Shown one piece after another: positions 13,560-20,924 of a DNA stretch of 22,514 nucleotides. Origin of the DNA: JBKPNX01 sp050729115 (lineage in GTDB: Bacteria > Pseudomonadota > Alphaproteobacteria > Geminicoccales > Geminicoccaceae); NCBI GenBank assembly GCA_050729115.1, contig JBOHKK010000054.1, positions 1 to 22,514 of the forward strand. Reading direction: 5' to 3'. The translations under genes and the position numbers were made by a program. The number at the start of each line of letters is the position of its first letter. Positions within the stretch are counted from its first letter, which is position 1. The notes beneath the pieces were generated by a model. That model was not told the origin of the DNA. It made no database searches and saw only the letters and a program-made list of their open reading frames with translations.

Positions 13560-14947
13560 GCCGACCCGAGGTGAAGCGCAAGGTCCGCTGCGCCGTCTAC
13601 ACGCGGAAGTCGAGCGAGGAAGGCCTCGAGCTAGCTTTCAACAGCCTCGACGCCCAGCGCGAGGCCTGCGCTGCCTACGTCGACAGCCAGCGCCATGAAG
13701 GCTGGCTCGCCCTCGACGATCGCTACGACGATGGCGGGTACAGCGGCGGCACGCTGGAGCGCCCGGCGCTGCAGCGGCTGGTCCGGGATATCGAGGCCGG
13801 CAAGATCGACACGGTCGTCTGTTATAAGATCGATCGGCTGTCGCGCTCGCTGACCGATTTCGCCAGGCTCGTCGACGTGCTCGAGCGGAACAGCGTCACG
13901 TTCGTCTCGGTGACGCAGTCGTTCTGCACCACGACGTCGATGGGCAGGTTGACCCTGAATATCCTGCTCTCGTTCGCGCAGTTCGAGCGCGAGCTCGCCG
14001 GCGAGCGGATCCGGGACAAGTTCGCGGCCTCTCGGGCCAAGGGCATGTGGATGGGCGGTAGCCCGCCGCTTGGCTACGACGTCGGGGACCGCAAGCTGAT
14101 GGTGAACCCCGCCGAGGCCGAACTTATCCGCCTGATCTTCCGGCGCTTCCTCGACCTCGGTTCCGCCCTCCTGCTGATCCGCGAGCTGAACGGCCAGGGC
14201 TACCGGACCAAGTCCTGGACTACGCAGGCCGGCACCTTCCGCGAGGGGCGGCCCTTCGACAAGGGCACGCTGTACAAGATCCTGCGCAACCGCGTGTACC
14301 TCGGCGAGGCGGTCCACAAGGGAAAGAGCTACCCGGGCGAGCACGAGCCGATCGTGGAGCGCGGGACCTGGGAGCGAGTCCATGAGGTCCTGGCCTCGAA
14401 CGCGAGGCGCCGGGGCAACGAGGCACGCGCCAGAACGCCGGCGCCGCTCAGGGGGCTGATGTGGTGCACGCACTGCAGCTCGGCGATGACGCCCACCCAT
14501 ACGCGCCGGCGCGGTCGGCTGTACCGCTACTACGTCTGCCTCGGGGCGAGCCGCAGGGGCCACGACACCTGCCCGGTGCGCTCGATCGCCGCAAATGAGG
14601 TCGAGTGCCTCGTGCTGGCGCAGGTCCGGCGGCTCCTGGCGTCGCCCGAGCTGGTCGCGCGGACCATCACCGCGGTGTGGCGGGAGAATAGCGCAGCGGA
14701 GGACACCGAGATCGAGGAGGGCGATGTCATCGAAGCGCTCGGGGTGCTCGAGCCGGTATGGGACGAGCTCTACCCGGTCGAGCAGGTGCGCATCCTGCGG
14801 CTGCTGGTCGAGCGGATCGACGTCGCGCCCGACGGCATCTCCGTCACGCTGCATGCTGCGGGGATTCGCAGCCTTGTTGCAGAGCTGGCGGACCAGGAGG
14901 CTCCTGCTCTGGCCGCTTCCGAACCCTTGCTGGAGGCCGCAGAGTAA
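13556..14947 (+). CDS. Large serine recombinase
   Basis: A 463-aa recombinase starting MSRPEVKRKVRCAVYTRKSS at ATG 13556, which overlaps the DUF2924 stop. The resolvase domain holds the nucleophile in Y-T-R-K-S (Ser19) and the arginine-bearing KIDRLSRS (about 99-106). A recombinase domain follows (GSPPLGYDVGDRKLMVNPAE onwards), then a zinc ribbon with CTHCSSAMT and a later C-x-x-x-x-C spacing, and a C-terminal coiled region. Catalytic residues look intact. Large serine recombinases insert and excise prophages and integrative elements, breaking four strands through a phosphoserine link. This is probably the element's own integrase. Length is slightly under the usual 480-600 aa, but all domains are present. 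Confidence 0.92.
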   Translation: MSRPEVKRKVRCAVYTRKSSEEGLELAFNSLDAQREACAAYVDSQRHEGWLALDDRYDDGGYSGGTLERPALQRLVRDIEAGKIDTVVCYKIDRLSRSLTDFARLVDVLERNSVTFVSVTQSFCTTTSMGRLTLNILLSFAQFERELAGERIRDKFAASRAKGMWMGGSPPLGYDVGDRKLMVNPAEAELIRLIFRRFLDLGSALLLIRELNGQGYRTKSWTTQAGTFREGRPFDKGTLYKILRNRVYLGEAVHKGKSYPGEHEPIVERGTWERVHEVLASNARRRGNEARARTPAPLRGLMWCTHCSSAMTPTHTRRRGRLYRYYVCLGASRRGHDTCPVRSIAANEVECLVLAQVRRLLASPELVARTITAVWRENSAAEDTEIEEGDVIEALGVLEPVWDELYPVEQVRILRLLVERIDVAPDGISVTLHAAGIRSLVAELADQEAPALAASEPLLEAAE

Positions 14948-15351
14948 TGCCCGAGCGCGCTGCTCTCGAACTCGATACCCTGACGATCCGCATCCCGATT
15001 CGGCTGCAGCGCCGGGGTGGCCGAAAGCTGATCATGACGCCGGAGGGCGGGGCGGCGCCGGCACGGAAGCCGAGCCGCGACGAGACGATCGTCAAGGCGC
15101 TCGTGCGCGCGCACCGCTGGCGGCGGAAGATCGAGAGCGGTCAGGCGAAGTCGATCACCGACCTCGCGGAGCAAGAGGGCGTCACGGACGCCTACGTCTG
15201 CCGGCTCCTGCCGCTCACCTGCCTCGCGCCGGAAATCGTCGAGGCGATTCTGGACGGCAGGCAACCGAAGGGGCTCAGGCTCGCCGAGATGCTGGGGAAC
15301 GGGCCGCTTGCATGGAACGCCCAGAGGGAGGCCTGGGGCTTCAGCAATTGA
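14947..15351 (+). CDS. HTH protein coupled to the recombinase
   Basis: A 134-aa protein whose ATG overlaps the recombinase stop (TAATG). The first 50 residues are an extended beta-like stretch (ALELDTLTIRIPIRLQRRGG). Residues 70-115 form an HTH: SITDLAEQEGVTDAYVCRLL, then PLTCLAPEIVEAILDGRQP. This resembles the ParB/KorB-type HTH seen in small proteins that follow serine recombinases of this class. It ends REAWGFSN. Likely a DNA-binding accessory factor for recombination direction or for regulation of the operon; the exact role is unknown. It is the last gene of the four-gene cassette. Confidence 0.78.
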   Translation: MPERAALELDTLTIRIPIRLQRRGGRKLIMTPEGGAAPARKPSRDETIVKALVRAHRWRRKIESGQAKSITDLAEQEGVTDAYVCRLLPLTCLAPEIVEAILDGRQPKGLRLAEMLGNGPLAWNAQREAWGFSN

Positions 15352-15541
15352 CATGGACCCGCTCGGAGAGGTGCGAGACCGCGGTCATCCAGTATCGCGC
15401 TTTCGACTCGCTAGCTAGCCGCAAGGCGACATTAGGAGTTCGCGCCACGGCCCGTATGCTCTCGCCCTACAGGAGAAACTCCGCCAGGGTCGTTCATGAG
15501 ACTGCTGAATGTCTTTCGAAGCGCCGGGGGCGAGGCAAACA
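15352..15541. other. Gap between convergent recombinase cassette and copper cluster
   Basis: 190 nt without a credible gene, lying between two convergent operons. It contains the 10-bp palindrome GCTAGCTAGC at 15410-15419. No T-rich terminator hairpin is clear. Being just downstream of the integrase cassette, it is one place where an element border could lie, but no matching repeat was found in the window. Confidence 0.4.
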
Positions 15542-17011
15542 TCAGCGGACGATGAACTGCCCCATCATCCCGTTGTCCTCGTGTTCGAGGATGTGGCAGT
15601 GGTACATGAAGGGCGCTGCCACCGCAGGCTGCGTAAACCGCACAAGAAGCTCGACCGGCTCCTGCGCCACAACCGTGTCCCTGAGGCCCTGATCGCGAGG
15701 GCCCGGGGCCGCGCCGTTTCGACTTAGCACCTCGAAATGGACGCCGTGGATGTGGAACGGGTGGACCATCATCTCGCCCGAGACCTCCCAGATCTCCACG
15801 TCTCCGAGCCGAACCTCTTCGTCAATCCGCTCCATGTCGAAGGCGCGGCCGTTGATGCCGTGCATGCCCATGCCGCCACCCATCATGCCCCTCATCATTC
15901 CGCTCATGCCCATAGTCATAGCGAAGCGCCGCCGACCAACGGCGCGCGACACGTCCAGACGCTCATGAGCCACGAGACGTTCCGGCACCTTCGCTCCGGT
16001 CTCCTCCCCACCCCGAGGCTCGAACCTGAGGACGGGTTCCCGTCCACGGCCAATGAGGTCCGAGGCACGGGCCAGCATGCCCATCATCATGGGAGCATTG
16101 GTATCCCTCCCCGTTTCGAGCGCGATGGATCGGCCATCCGCGAAATCGACAAGGATCTCGGCCCGCTCGCCCGGCGCAAGGCTTAGGGACCGCAGCTCGA
16201 TCGGCCGCTCAAGAAGGCCGCCCTCCGAAGCGATCCAGTGGAACGGCCGATTGTCCCCAAACGCGAGATCATAGATCCGAGCGTTCGAGCCGTTCACCAG
16301 GCGGAGCCGAACCAGCCGGCGCGGCACGCGGGCCACCGGATTGGCGGTTCCGTTGACCAGCAGCGTGTCACCCCGCCGTCCGTGCATGAGCGTCATCATT
16401 CCCTCGGGAAGGATGAGCCGCCCACTCTCGAACTGCCGGTCCTGCAATACCAGGGGCAGGTCATCGACGCCGTACTCCGACGGCAGCCCGAGGGCCTTCT
16501 CATCGTCATCGGTGACGAGCAGGAGGCCTGCGAGACCGGCATAGACCTGCTCCGCCGTGCGGCCATGCACGTGCGAGTGATACCAGAGGGTCGCCGCGGG
16601 TTGGCGGATCGGGAGCACCGGCCGCCATGTGGCGCCGGGGCGGATCATTTGGTGAGGGCCGCCATCGAGATCCCCAGGGACGAGCAGGCCATGCCAATGC
16701 ACGGTCGTATCCTCGCCGAGAGCGTTCGTGACGGCGACCTCCACGTCATCGCCGCGGTGAACGCGCAGCGTCGGGCCAAGATAGCTCCCATTGTAGCCTA
16801 GCGTCCGGCTCTCCCGGCCTGGGAAGAAAGAGGTGCGGCCGGCTTGTGCCCTGAGCGCGATCGACTGGCCCTGGCTGCGGGCATCGATCAGGTCGGGAAT
16901 CCTCAGTTCCTGAGGCTCGGCAGCCGCCACCCGCCACACGGATGAGGCAGCAAAGGCGGCGCCTCCCGCCAGGACGGTCCCCGCGAGGAAAGAGCGGCGC
17001 GTGAGCATCAT
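15542..17011 (-). CDS. Tat-exported multicopper oxidase with Met-rich segment
   Basis: A 489-aa protein starting MMLTRRSFLAG, a twin-arginine signal with a hydrophobic stretch to about residue 31. AGGAGGG precedes the ATG at 17011; ATG 17008 is an alternative. All four copper-ligand motifs are intact: HWHG (105-108), WYHSHVHG (143-150), HPFHIHG (417-423) and HCHILEHEDNGMM (471-483), giving one type 1 and one trinuclear site. A Met-rich insert (TMGMSGMMRGMMGGGMGMHG, about 366-385) resembles the copper(I)-binding part of CueO-type oxidases. It probably oxidises Cu(I) or phenolic or organic substrates in the periplasm, though FtsP-like or bilirubin-oxidase-like roles cannot be excluded. It is the third gene of a leftward cluster with two other envelope genes. 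Confidence 0.92.
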   Translation of the reverse strand: MMLTRRSFLAGTVLAGGAAFAASSVWRVAAAEPQELRIPDLIDARSQGQSIALRAQAGRTSFFPGRESRTLGYNGSYLGPTLRVHRGDDVEVAVTNALGEDTTVHWHGLLVPGDLDGGPHQMIRPGATWRPVLPIRQPAATLWYHSHVHGRTAEQVYAGLAGLLLVTDDDEKALGLPSEYGVDDLPLVLQDRQFESGRLILPEGMMTLMHGRRGDTLLVNGTANPVARVPRRLVRLRLVNGSNARIYDLAFGDNRPFHWIASEGGLLERPIELRSLSLAPGERAEILVDFADGRSIALETGRDTNAPMMMGMLARASDLIGRGREPVLRFEPRGGEETGAKVPERLVAHERLDVSRAVGRRRFAMTMGMSGMMRGMMGGGMGMHGINGRAFDMERIDEEVRLGDVEIWEVSGEMMVHPFHIHGVHFEVLSRNGAAPGPRDQGLRDTVVAQEPVELLVRFTQPAVAAPFMYHCHILEHEDNGMMGQFIVR

Positions 17012-17035
17012 GGATCGTCCCTCCTCAAGACAAGA

Positions 17036-17048
17036 TTCAATAATTGAA
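17036..17048. promoter_or_regulatory. Palindrome between the DUF2938 gene and the oxidase
   Basis: TTCAATAATTGAA is a perfect palindrome around a single central base, lying 25 nt upstream of the oxidase start in an otherwise GC-rich region. It could be an operator giving the oxidase its own control. Confidence 0.35.
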
Positions 17049-17073
17049 ACACGCTGCCGATCCTTTGGACTGG

Positions 17074-17595
17074 TTACACGGGTGCTGCGGGTATGTGGCC
17101 GAGGCCGGCCGCGATGACGAGTGCCGTCACATACATTCCGAGGCCAAAGACGGAATGTCCGACTGCGCTCTTCAGGCGAGTCACGTTCGGCTTCGGTGTC
17201 TTGGCTCCCGCGACTCCCGAGCCCATGCCTGGCATCATGATGAAATAGGGAGCGACGAGGAGGCCGAGCGCCAGGATCATTGGGGGAAGGAGCGTAGGCT
17301 CTCGCAGCCATTCGACGCTCCAAAGCCCGACAAGGAGCAAACCGTACACGATGCCGATGACGTAATGCACGATCCAGCCGATCGCATGCTCTCCTGAAAC
17401 AGGCGCGGCTTTGCCGATATTTTCGTGCATGAAATGGCCTCTCGGCATGTGGCCGACCCAACGGCCCACCATCGCCCAGTTGGTCGCCGGCACATTGAAG
17501 ACGCGCTGCATGAAGGCGGCCCACAGATCCAGAATCACCGTGCCGCCGATGCCAATGAGCACTGCTCTTACTACGATCTCCATTCCCTCAGTCAC
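17074..17595 (-). CDS. DUF2938 membrane protein
   Basis: A 173-aa protein with about four membrane helices: VVRAVLIGIGGTVILDLWAA, IGWIVHYVIGIVYGLLLVGL, LLPPMILALGLLVAPYFIMM and VFGLGMYVTALVIAAGL. The motifs HENIGKAAPVSGEHAIGW and MPGMGSGVAGAKTPKPNVTR are characteristic of DUF2938. I prefer GTG 17595 as the start because AGGAGG (17604-17609) lies 8 nt upstream; ATG 17583 is the alternative. The reading frame extends further upstream but with non-family sequence. Function of DUF2938 is unknown. It stands between the EF-hand protein and the multicopper oxidase, in the same direction, so a metal- or envelope-related role is possible. Confidence 0.88.
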   Translation of the reverse strand: MTEGMEIVVRAVLIGIGGTVILDLWAAFMQRVFNVPATNWAMVGRWVGHMPRGHFMHENIGKAAPVSGEHAIGWIVHYVIGIVYGLLLVGLWSVEWLREPTLLPPMILALGLLVAPYFIMMPGMGSGVAGAKTPKPNVTRLKSAVGHSVFGLGMYVTALVIAAGLGHIPAAPV

Positions 17596-18006
17596 AAACT
17601 CATCCTCCTGCAAAAGAAACAGCGCTCCACACTGCGCCAAGCCCGTTCCGAGCCCCGCAGGAACCCGCACCCCCGGTCGTGAGGCACCCATGGCGACGCG
17701 AAGTCCCTGAACTACAGGAAGCAGGAATGCTTGTTCCTGCGCGCTAGGCTTTGCTTATCTCTGCCCAAGCAGACGATGTGGCTTGGTGCGTTGCGCATCT
17801 CATCCGGCCGCTCGGCCGGAGCGGGATGACGCCATGGCGGCGAGGGCCGCGGCCACCAAGCTCACGCCCAGGGCCCGGAAGACACCCAGCAGCAAGCTGA
17901 ATACCTGTCGCGGCGCCTAGCGTTCCATGCCATTCCAGCCTTGCGGTCGCGTGGCCGCTCGAAGGCCAATTCGATCGGCGCAGCAGTGCGCAGGATGCCG
18001 GGCTAT
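17596..18006. other. Non-coding stretch with two inverted repeats
   Basis: No credible gene lies in these 411 nt. Two hairpins are clear: GCAGGAA-TGCTTG-TTCCTGC (17721-17740) and TCCGGCCG-CT-CGGCCGGA (17803-17820). The second is strong and GC-rich, but neither has a T-run on either strand. They could be part of the terminator of the EF-hand gene (leftward, ends 18007) or of the leader of the DUF2938 gene. Confidence 0.45.
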
Positions 18007-18450
18007 CTACTGGCTCGAAGCGGCAGCGGGCTCAGTGCCGCGGAAGAACACCTGAATCTCCTCCAGCGTCACTTTGCCATTCTTGTCGGCGTCGATGTGG
18101 TTGAAGACGCGCGCATGGATGTCCTGGACCTCCTCGAGGGCCAGAGCGCCGTCTCCATCCGCGTCCATGATCGCGAACATGATCCGCAGCATGCCGCCGT
18201 GACCCATCATGCCGTTACGACCCATCATGCTGGGCCCCATCTCCATGCGCCCCTGCTGTTCGCTCATCCTGCGTTGCATCATCTGCATCATTTCCGGGCT
18301 CATGCCCATGTCAGAGCCCATCATGCCCTGGCCCTGCTGATCCCGCTCCGGCATCGGCCGGTCCTCTGTCGATTGCTGTGCCTGCGCTAAGCTGATGCCG
18401 CTCGCCAGGATAAGCCCGGATGCGGTCAGCGTTAGAAACCGTCTTTTCAT
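18007..18450 (-). CDS. Secreted Met-rich EF-hand protein
   Basis: A 147-aa protein with a Sec signal peptide (MKRRFLTLTASGLILASGIS, cleavage probably after AQA). A Met/Gln-rich segment follows (MMGSDMGMSPEMMQMMQRRM), then two EF-hands: DADGDGALALEE (about 100-111) and DADKNGKVTLEE (about 123-134). The loop positions Asp, Asp, Gly and Glu look able to bind Ca2+. ATG 18450 is preceded by AGGAGG, a strong ribosome site. Met-rich EF-hand proteins are often near copper and multicopper-oxidase genes, and the Met cluster echoes that in the oxidase downstream. It likely binds Ca2+ and possibly Cu(I) in the periplasm; the exact role is unknown. Confidence 0.85.
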   Translation of the reverse strand: MKRRFLTLTASGLILASGISLAQAQQSTEDRPMPERDQQGQGMMGSDMGMSPEMMQMMQRRMSEQQGRMEMGPSMMGRNGMMGHGGMLRIMFAIMDADGDGALALEEVQDIHARVFNHIDADKNGKVTLEEIQVFFRGTEPAAASSQ

Positions 18451-18634
18451 CTCAACCTCCTCGGTGTTGTCGGGTAGGAACCCGGCTTCAGAGTTTGATT
18501 TGGCTTGTTCCAAGCGGATGTGGTGCCCGTTTGCACCACTGGCAAATGAGAAGTTCTTGGTCGATGAGAAAGAAAAACTTCGCCGCTGCGTTGAGGGTAG
18601 GTGGCGGCGTTACAATTGGCTGGTAAAGCGAGCC

Positions 18635-19588
18635 TCAGACAATCTGCTCTGCCACAGCCGAGCCTCTTGCGGCCGGATCAGGCTTGCGCGCTTCCTCGAA
18701 AATCCAACGGCGAAAAGCCTCGGATCTGGGAAGAGACGAGCATTCCGAGCGATAAACGACATAATAGGCGAGCGCCGATGGCACGCTGATGTCCGGGAAT
18801 AGACGCAGCAGTCGACCGGCTGCCATGTCGTCGCGCGCCATAATGCTGCGCGCCAGAGCCACGCCCTGCCCCTCGATGGCGGTCTGGAGCACGGCAGCGG
18901 AATTGTTGATCCTCATGCCCCGATGCGTGATTGCCTCCGTCACCCCGGCTTTGCGCAGCCACATATCCCAGGTCATGAAGCCGGTGCTGGGGTCAACCGA
19001 CAGGTCGTGGATGAGCGTATGGCGCGTCAGATCGGCAGGGGTGCCAAGCTCAAGTCGATCTCGCAGCGCCGGGGAGCAGACGGGGAAGATTTCCTCGTCC
19101 ATAAGCTTTTCGGCCGTCAGTCCCGGCCAGTTGCCGGTACCATAGCGCACCCCGACATCGATGCCGTGCGCGACATAATCGACAAGCTTGAGGCTGGTAT
19201 CGAGCCGAACATCAATATCTGGCCAATTCGTGTGGAAGCGGTCGATGCGCGGAAGCAGCCACTTGGCCGCAAAGGCGGGGCTCACAGTCACCGTGAGCAC
19301 TCGGCTCGCCGTCGCTTCCTTCAGGCGTTCCAGCCCAAGGGTCAAGCGATCAAGCCCGGCCCGGATATCAGGCAGTGCACGCTCCGCCGCCTCAGTCGGA
19401 ACCAGCCGCGACTTTCCGGAGGAGCTGCGATGAAACAGCGGAGTGCCAAGCCATTCCTCAAGTCCGCGCACGAGCTGGCCGACAGCCGCAGCCGTCACGT
19501 TGAGCTCGCCAGCGGCCCCCGAAAAGCTACCGTGTCTGGCACTGGCTTCGAAGGCCCGCATCGCGTTGAGGTAGGCTGGCGACTTCAT
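18635..19588 (-). CDS. LysR-family regulator, GcvA type
   Basis: A 317-aa protein. The N-terminal winged HTH (LNAMRAFEASARHGSFSGAA, then GELNVTAAAVGQLVRGLEEW) is complete, followed by LGTPLFHRSS. The effector-binding domain has SPAFAAKWLLPRIDRFHTNWP and VDYVAHGIDVGVRYGTGNWPG, features of the GcvA subgroup. I chose ATG 19588 because upstream residues in the frame are not family-like. Length fits the family (about 300). Such regulators usually control a divergent or neighbouring operon. Here the upstream neighbours are only remnants of an alcohol dehydrogenase and an amine oxidase, so its original target may have been lost. The effector is unknown. Confidence 0.9.
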   Translation of the reverse strand: MKSPAYLNAMRAFEASARHGSFSGAAGELNVTAAAVGQLVRGLEEWLGTPLFHRSSSGKSRLVPTEAAERALPDIRAGLDRLTLGLERLKEATASRVLTVTVSPAFAAKWLLPRIDRFHTNWPDIDVRLDTSLKLVDYVAHGIDVGVRYGTGNWPGLTAEKLMDEEIFPVCSPALRDRLELGTPADLTRHTLIHDLSVDPSTGFMTWDMWLRKAGVTEAITHRGMRINNSAAVLQTAIEGQGVALARSIMARDDMAAGRLLRLFPDISVPSALAYYVVYRSECSSLPRSEAFRRWIFEEARKPDPAARGSAVAEQIV

Positions 19589-19759
19589 TGTGGACAAAGG
19601 TTTTCTTCTTCTCCGAGCAACATATTCGCATTTGCCATGGGGTGATCGCGTGTCAACAAATATCTGATACCTGTAGGCTGTCGACACATCGGAGGCGCGG
19701 GTGGCTGCACGTTTGAGCGGCTAGGCGGCAGCCGCTCCGGCCGCGCGCGCCAACCCCGC

Positions 19760-19933
19760 CTAGACCCGAAGCGACGCCCGCCGCACCGGACTGGCCCAGG
19801 AAGCTGAGGCTGTAGGCGGCGGAGGTACCGCCAGCGGCGGCAGCCCCAGCCCCGACGGCGTGGGCACTTCGCGCTCCACCAGTTCTAGGGTGCCAGGCGT
19901 CGTCACCTGCATGGCTCGGTAGGTCTTTTTCAT
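19760..19933 (-). pseudogene. Truncated zinc-type alcohol dehydrogenase, N-terminal fragment only
   Basis: From ATG 19933, with AGAAGGAG just upstream as a good ribosome site, the frame reads MKKTYRAMQVTTPGTLELVE REVPTP. This is the typical N-terminus of medium-chain (zinc) alcohol dehydrogenases, which normally continue with G-P-G-E-V-L and the catalytic GVCxxD region. Here the frame turns into Pro/Ala/Ser-rich sequence after about residue 27 and stops at 19760 after 57 residues. The gene has lost at least nine tenths of its length. It lies 30 nt downstream of the amine oxidase remnant, so the pair probably formed an operon once regulated by the adjacent LysR gene. Confidence 0.65.
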
Positions 19934-19963
19934 CGCTCCTTCTCCACTATCACCTGGACGCGC

Positions 19964-20104
19964 TTACCTTGGCCTCACTCTGTTCATCAGTTCGGTGACG
20001 GCACGCCCCGCCGCCTCGACCGCACCTGCGAGGTAGCCGGGCTCGCTCGAACCGGTCTCGCTGCCCGCGAGGGAAATGTGTTTCTGCCATTCCCCACCGA
20101 CCCA
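19964..20104 (-). pseudogene. C-terminal remnant of an FAD-dependent amine oxidase
   Basis: The last 46 residues of a 150-aa frame read WVGGEWQKHISLAGSETGSS, then EPGYLAGAVEAAGRAVTELM, ending RVRPR. This matches the conserved C-terminal FAD-binding end of flavin amine oxidases (A-G-T-E-T-x-x-x-x-G-Y-x-x-G-A-x-x-x-G). The upstream part of the frame (20105-20416) is basic and not family-like. The remaining roughly 90 percent of the enzyme, including the N-terminal dinucleotide-binding GxGxxG, is missing. The fragment therefore ends an eroded gene. Confidence 0.65.
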
Positions 20105-20655
20105 TGGCCGTCGATCAGGAATCGGATGTGCGCCCGCAATCTGATCGCCAGCGGTCGCTGTCAGCGGATCCGATGCCACTTGCTGGCGATCTTGGGCCGA
20201 AGCTTTGGGATGATCGCGATCCCTGATGTCCGCTCTCCCTTTGCGGACGAGCCGCCTCGGCGTATCGAATGACGGCTCCGGGTCAACTCTCGCCCTTCTG
20301 GCCGGCGGACGGTCGCGTCCCCGCTGAGGGTAAAGCGGCCGAAACGATACTGCAGCGGAAACGCTGAATAGGGCAGTTCGATCCCTGTTCACTTCCCCTG
20401 AGGGGAGCTTCTTCAAACCCGGTCCCTTCGGGTGCCCTCCAACCCGTTGAATTATTGAGCTTTCAACATCCGTACCAAAATGGCCGTGGTTCGGTTGATT
20501 CGGAGAAAGTGGGCCGAGAGAACCGGAAAACGGCCCGAAGTGGGGCTATCGAGGGGTCCTGGTGGTTCGGACAAATGGCCGGGAATGGCCGCGTTCTGCG
20601 GGGTTCCGGCCGCTGATCAGGAGCGGAAAAAGAATGTCCCGACTGGCGAGACTGG

Positions 20656-20745
20656 CGGAGGGGATGGGATTCGAACCCACGATACGGCTTATCACCGTAT
20701 AACGGTTTAGCAAACCGCCGCCTTCAGCCACTCGGCCACCCCTCC
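20656..20745 (-). tRNA. tRNA-Ser, anticodon GCU
   Basis: The minus strand gives a 90-nt tRNA. The acceptor stem is GGAGGGG (20745-20739) paired with CCCCTCC, with discriminator G at 20656, and an encoded CCA at 20655-20653. The D-arm reads GGCCGAGTGG. The anticodon loop TTGCTAA sits in a C-G-G-T stem, giving anticodon GCT for AGC/AGU serine codons. A long variable arm TACGG-TGATAAG-CCGTA is diagnostic of serine tRNAs. The T-arm is GTGGGTTCGAATCCCAT. Confidence 0.96.
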
Positions 20746-20924
20746 GCAGGGGGCCCCCTTCTACGCAAGCGCAAGAGCCGCTGTCAATCGGACTGGCCCT
20801 GCCGCAGCCGGGGGTCGGAGCGCCCGGGCAAGGCGCGTGGTGCGCCTCGGGGCGAGCACGCCTAAGATAGGTCCGCCAGCGCCGGCCTGGAAGGGCGCGC
20901 CGGACCACAGGGGAGGGCCTGACG

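Noticed and set aside
13631..14854. Minus-strand frame of 407 codons opposite the recombinase
   Set aside because: The plus strand encodes intact serine-recombinase motifs; the antisense frame is compositional.
14595..15692. Plus-strand frame spanning the recombinase end and the copper oxidase end
   Set aside because: Ser/Arg-rich and crosses two supported genes and their gap; no recognisable domain.
20641..20658. Short tandem GACTGGCGA/GACTGGCGG at the tRNA 3' end
   Set aside because: Only two 9-bp copies overlapping the encoded CCA; too short to call an attachment repeat.
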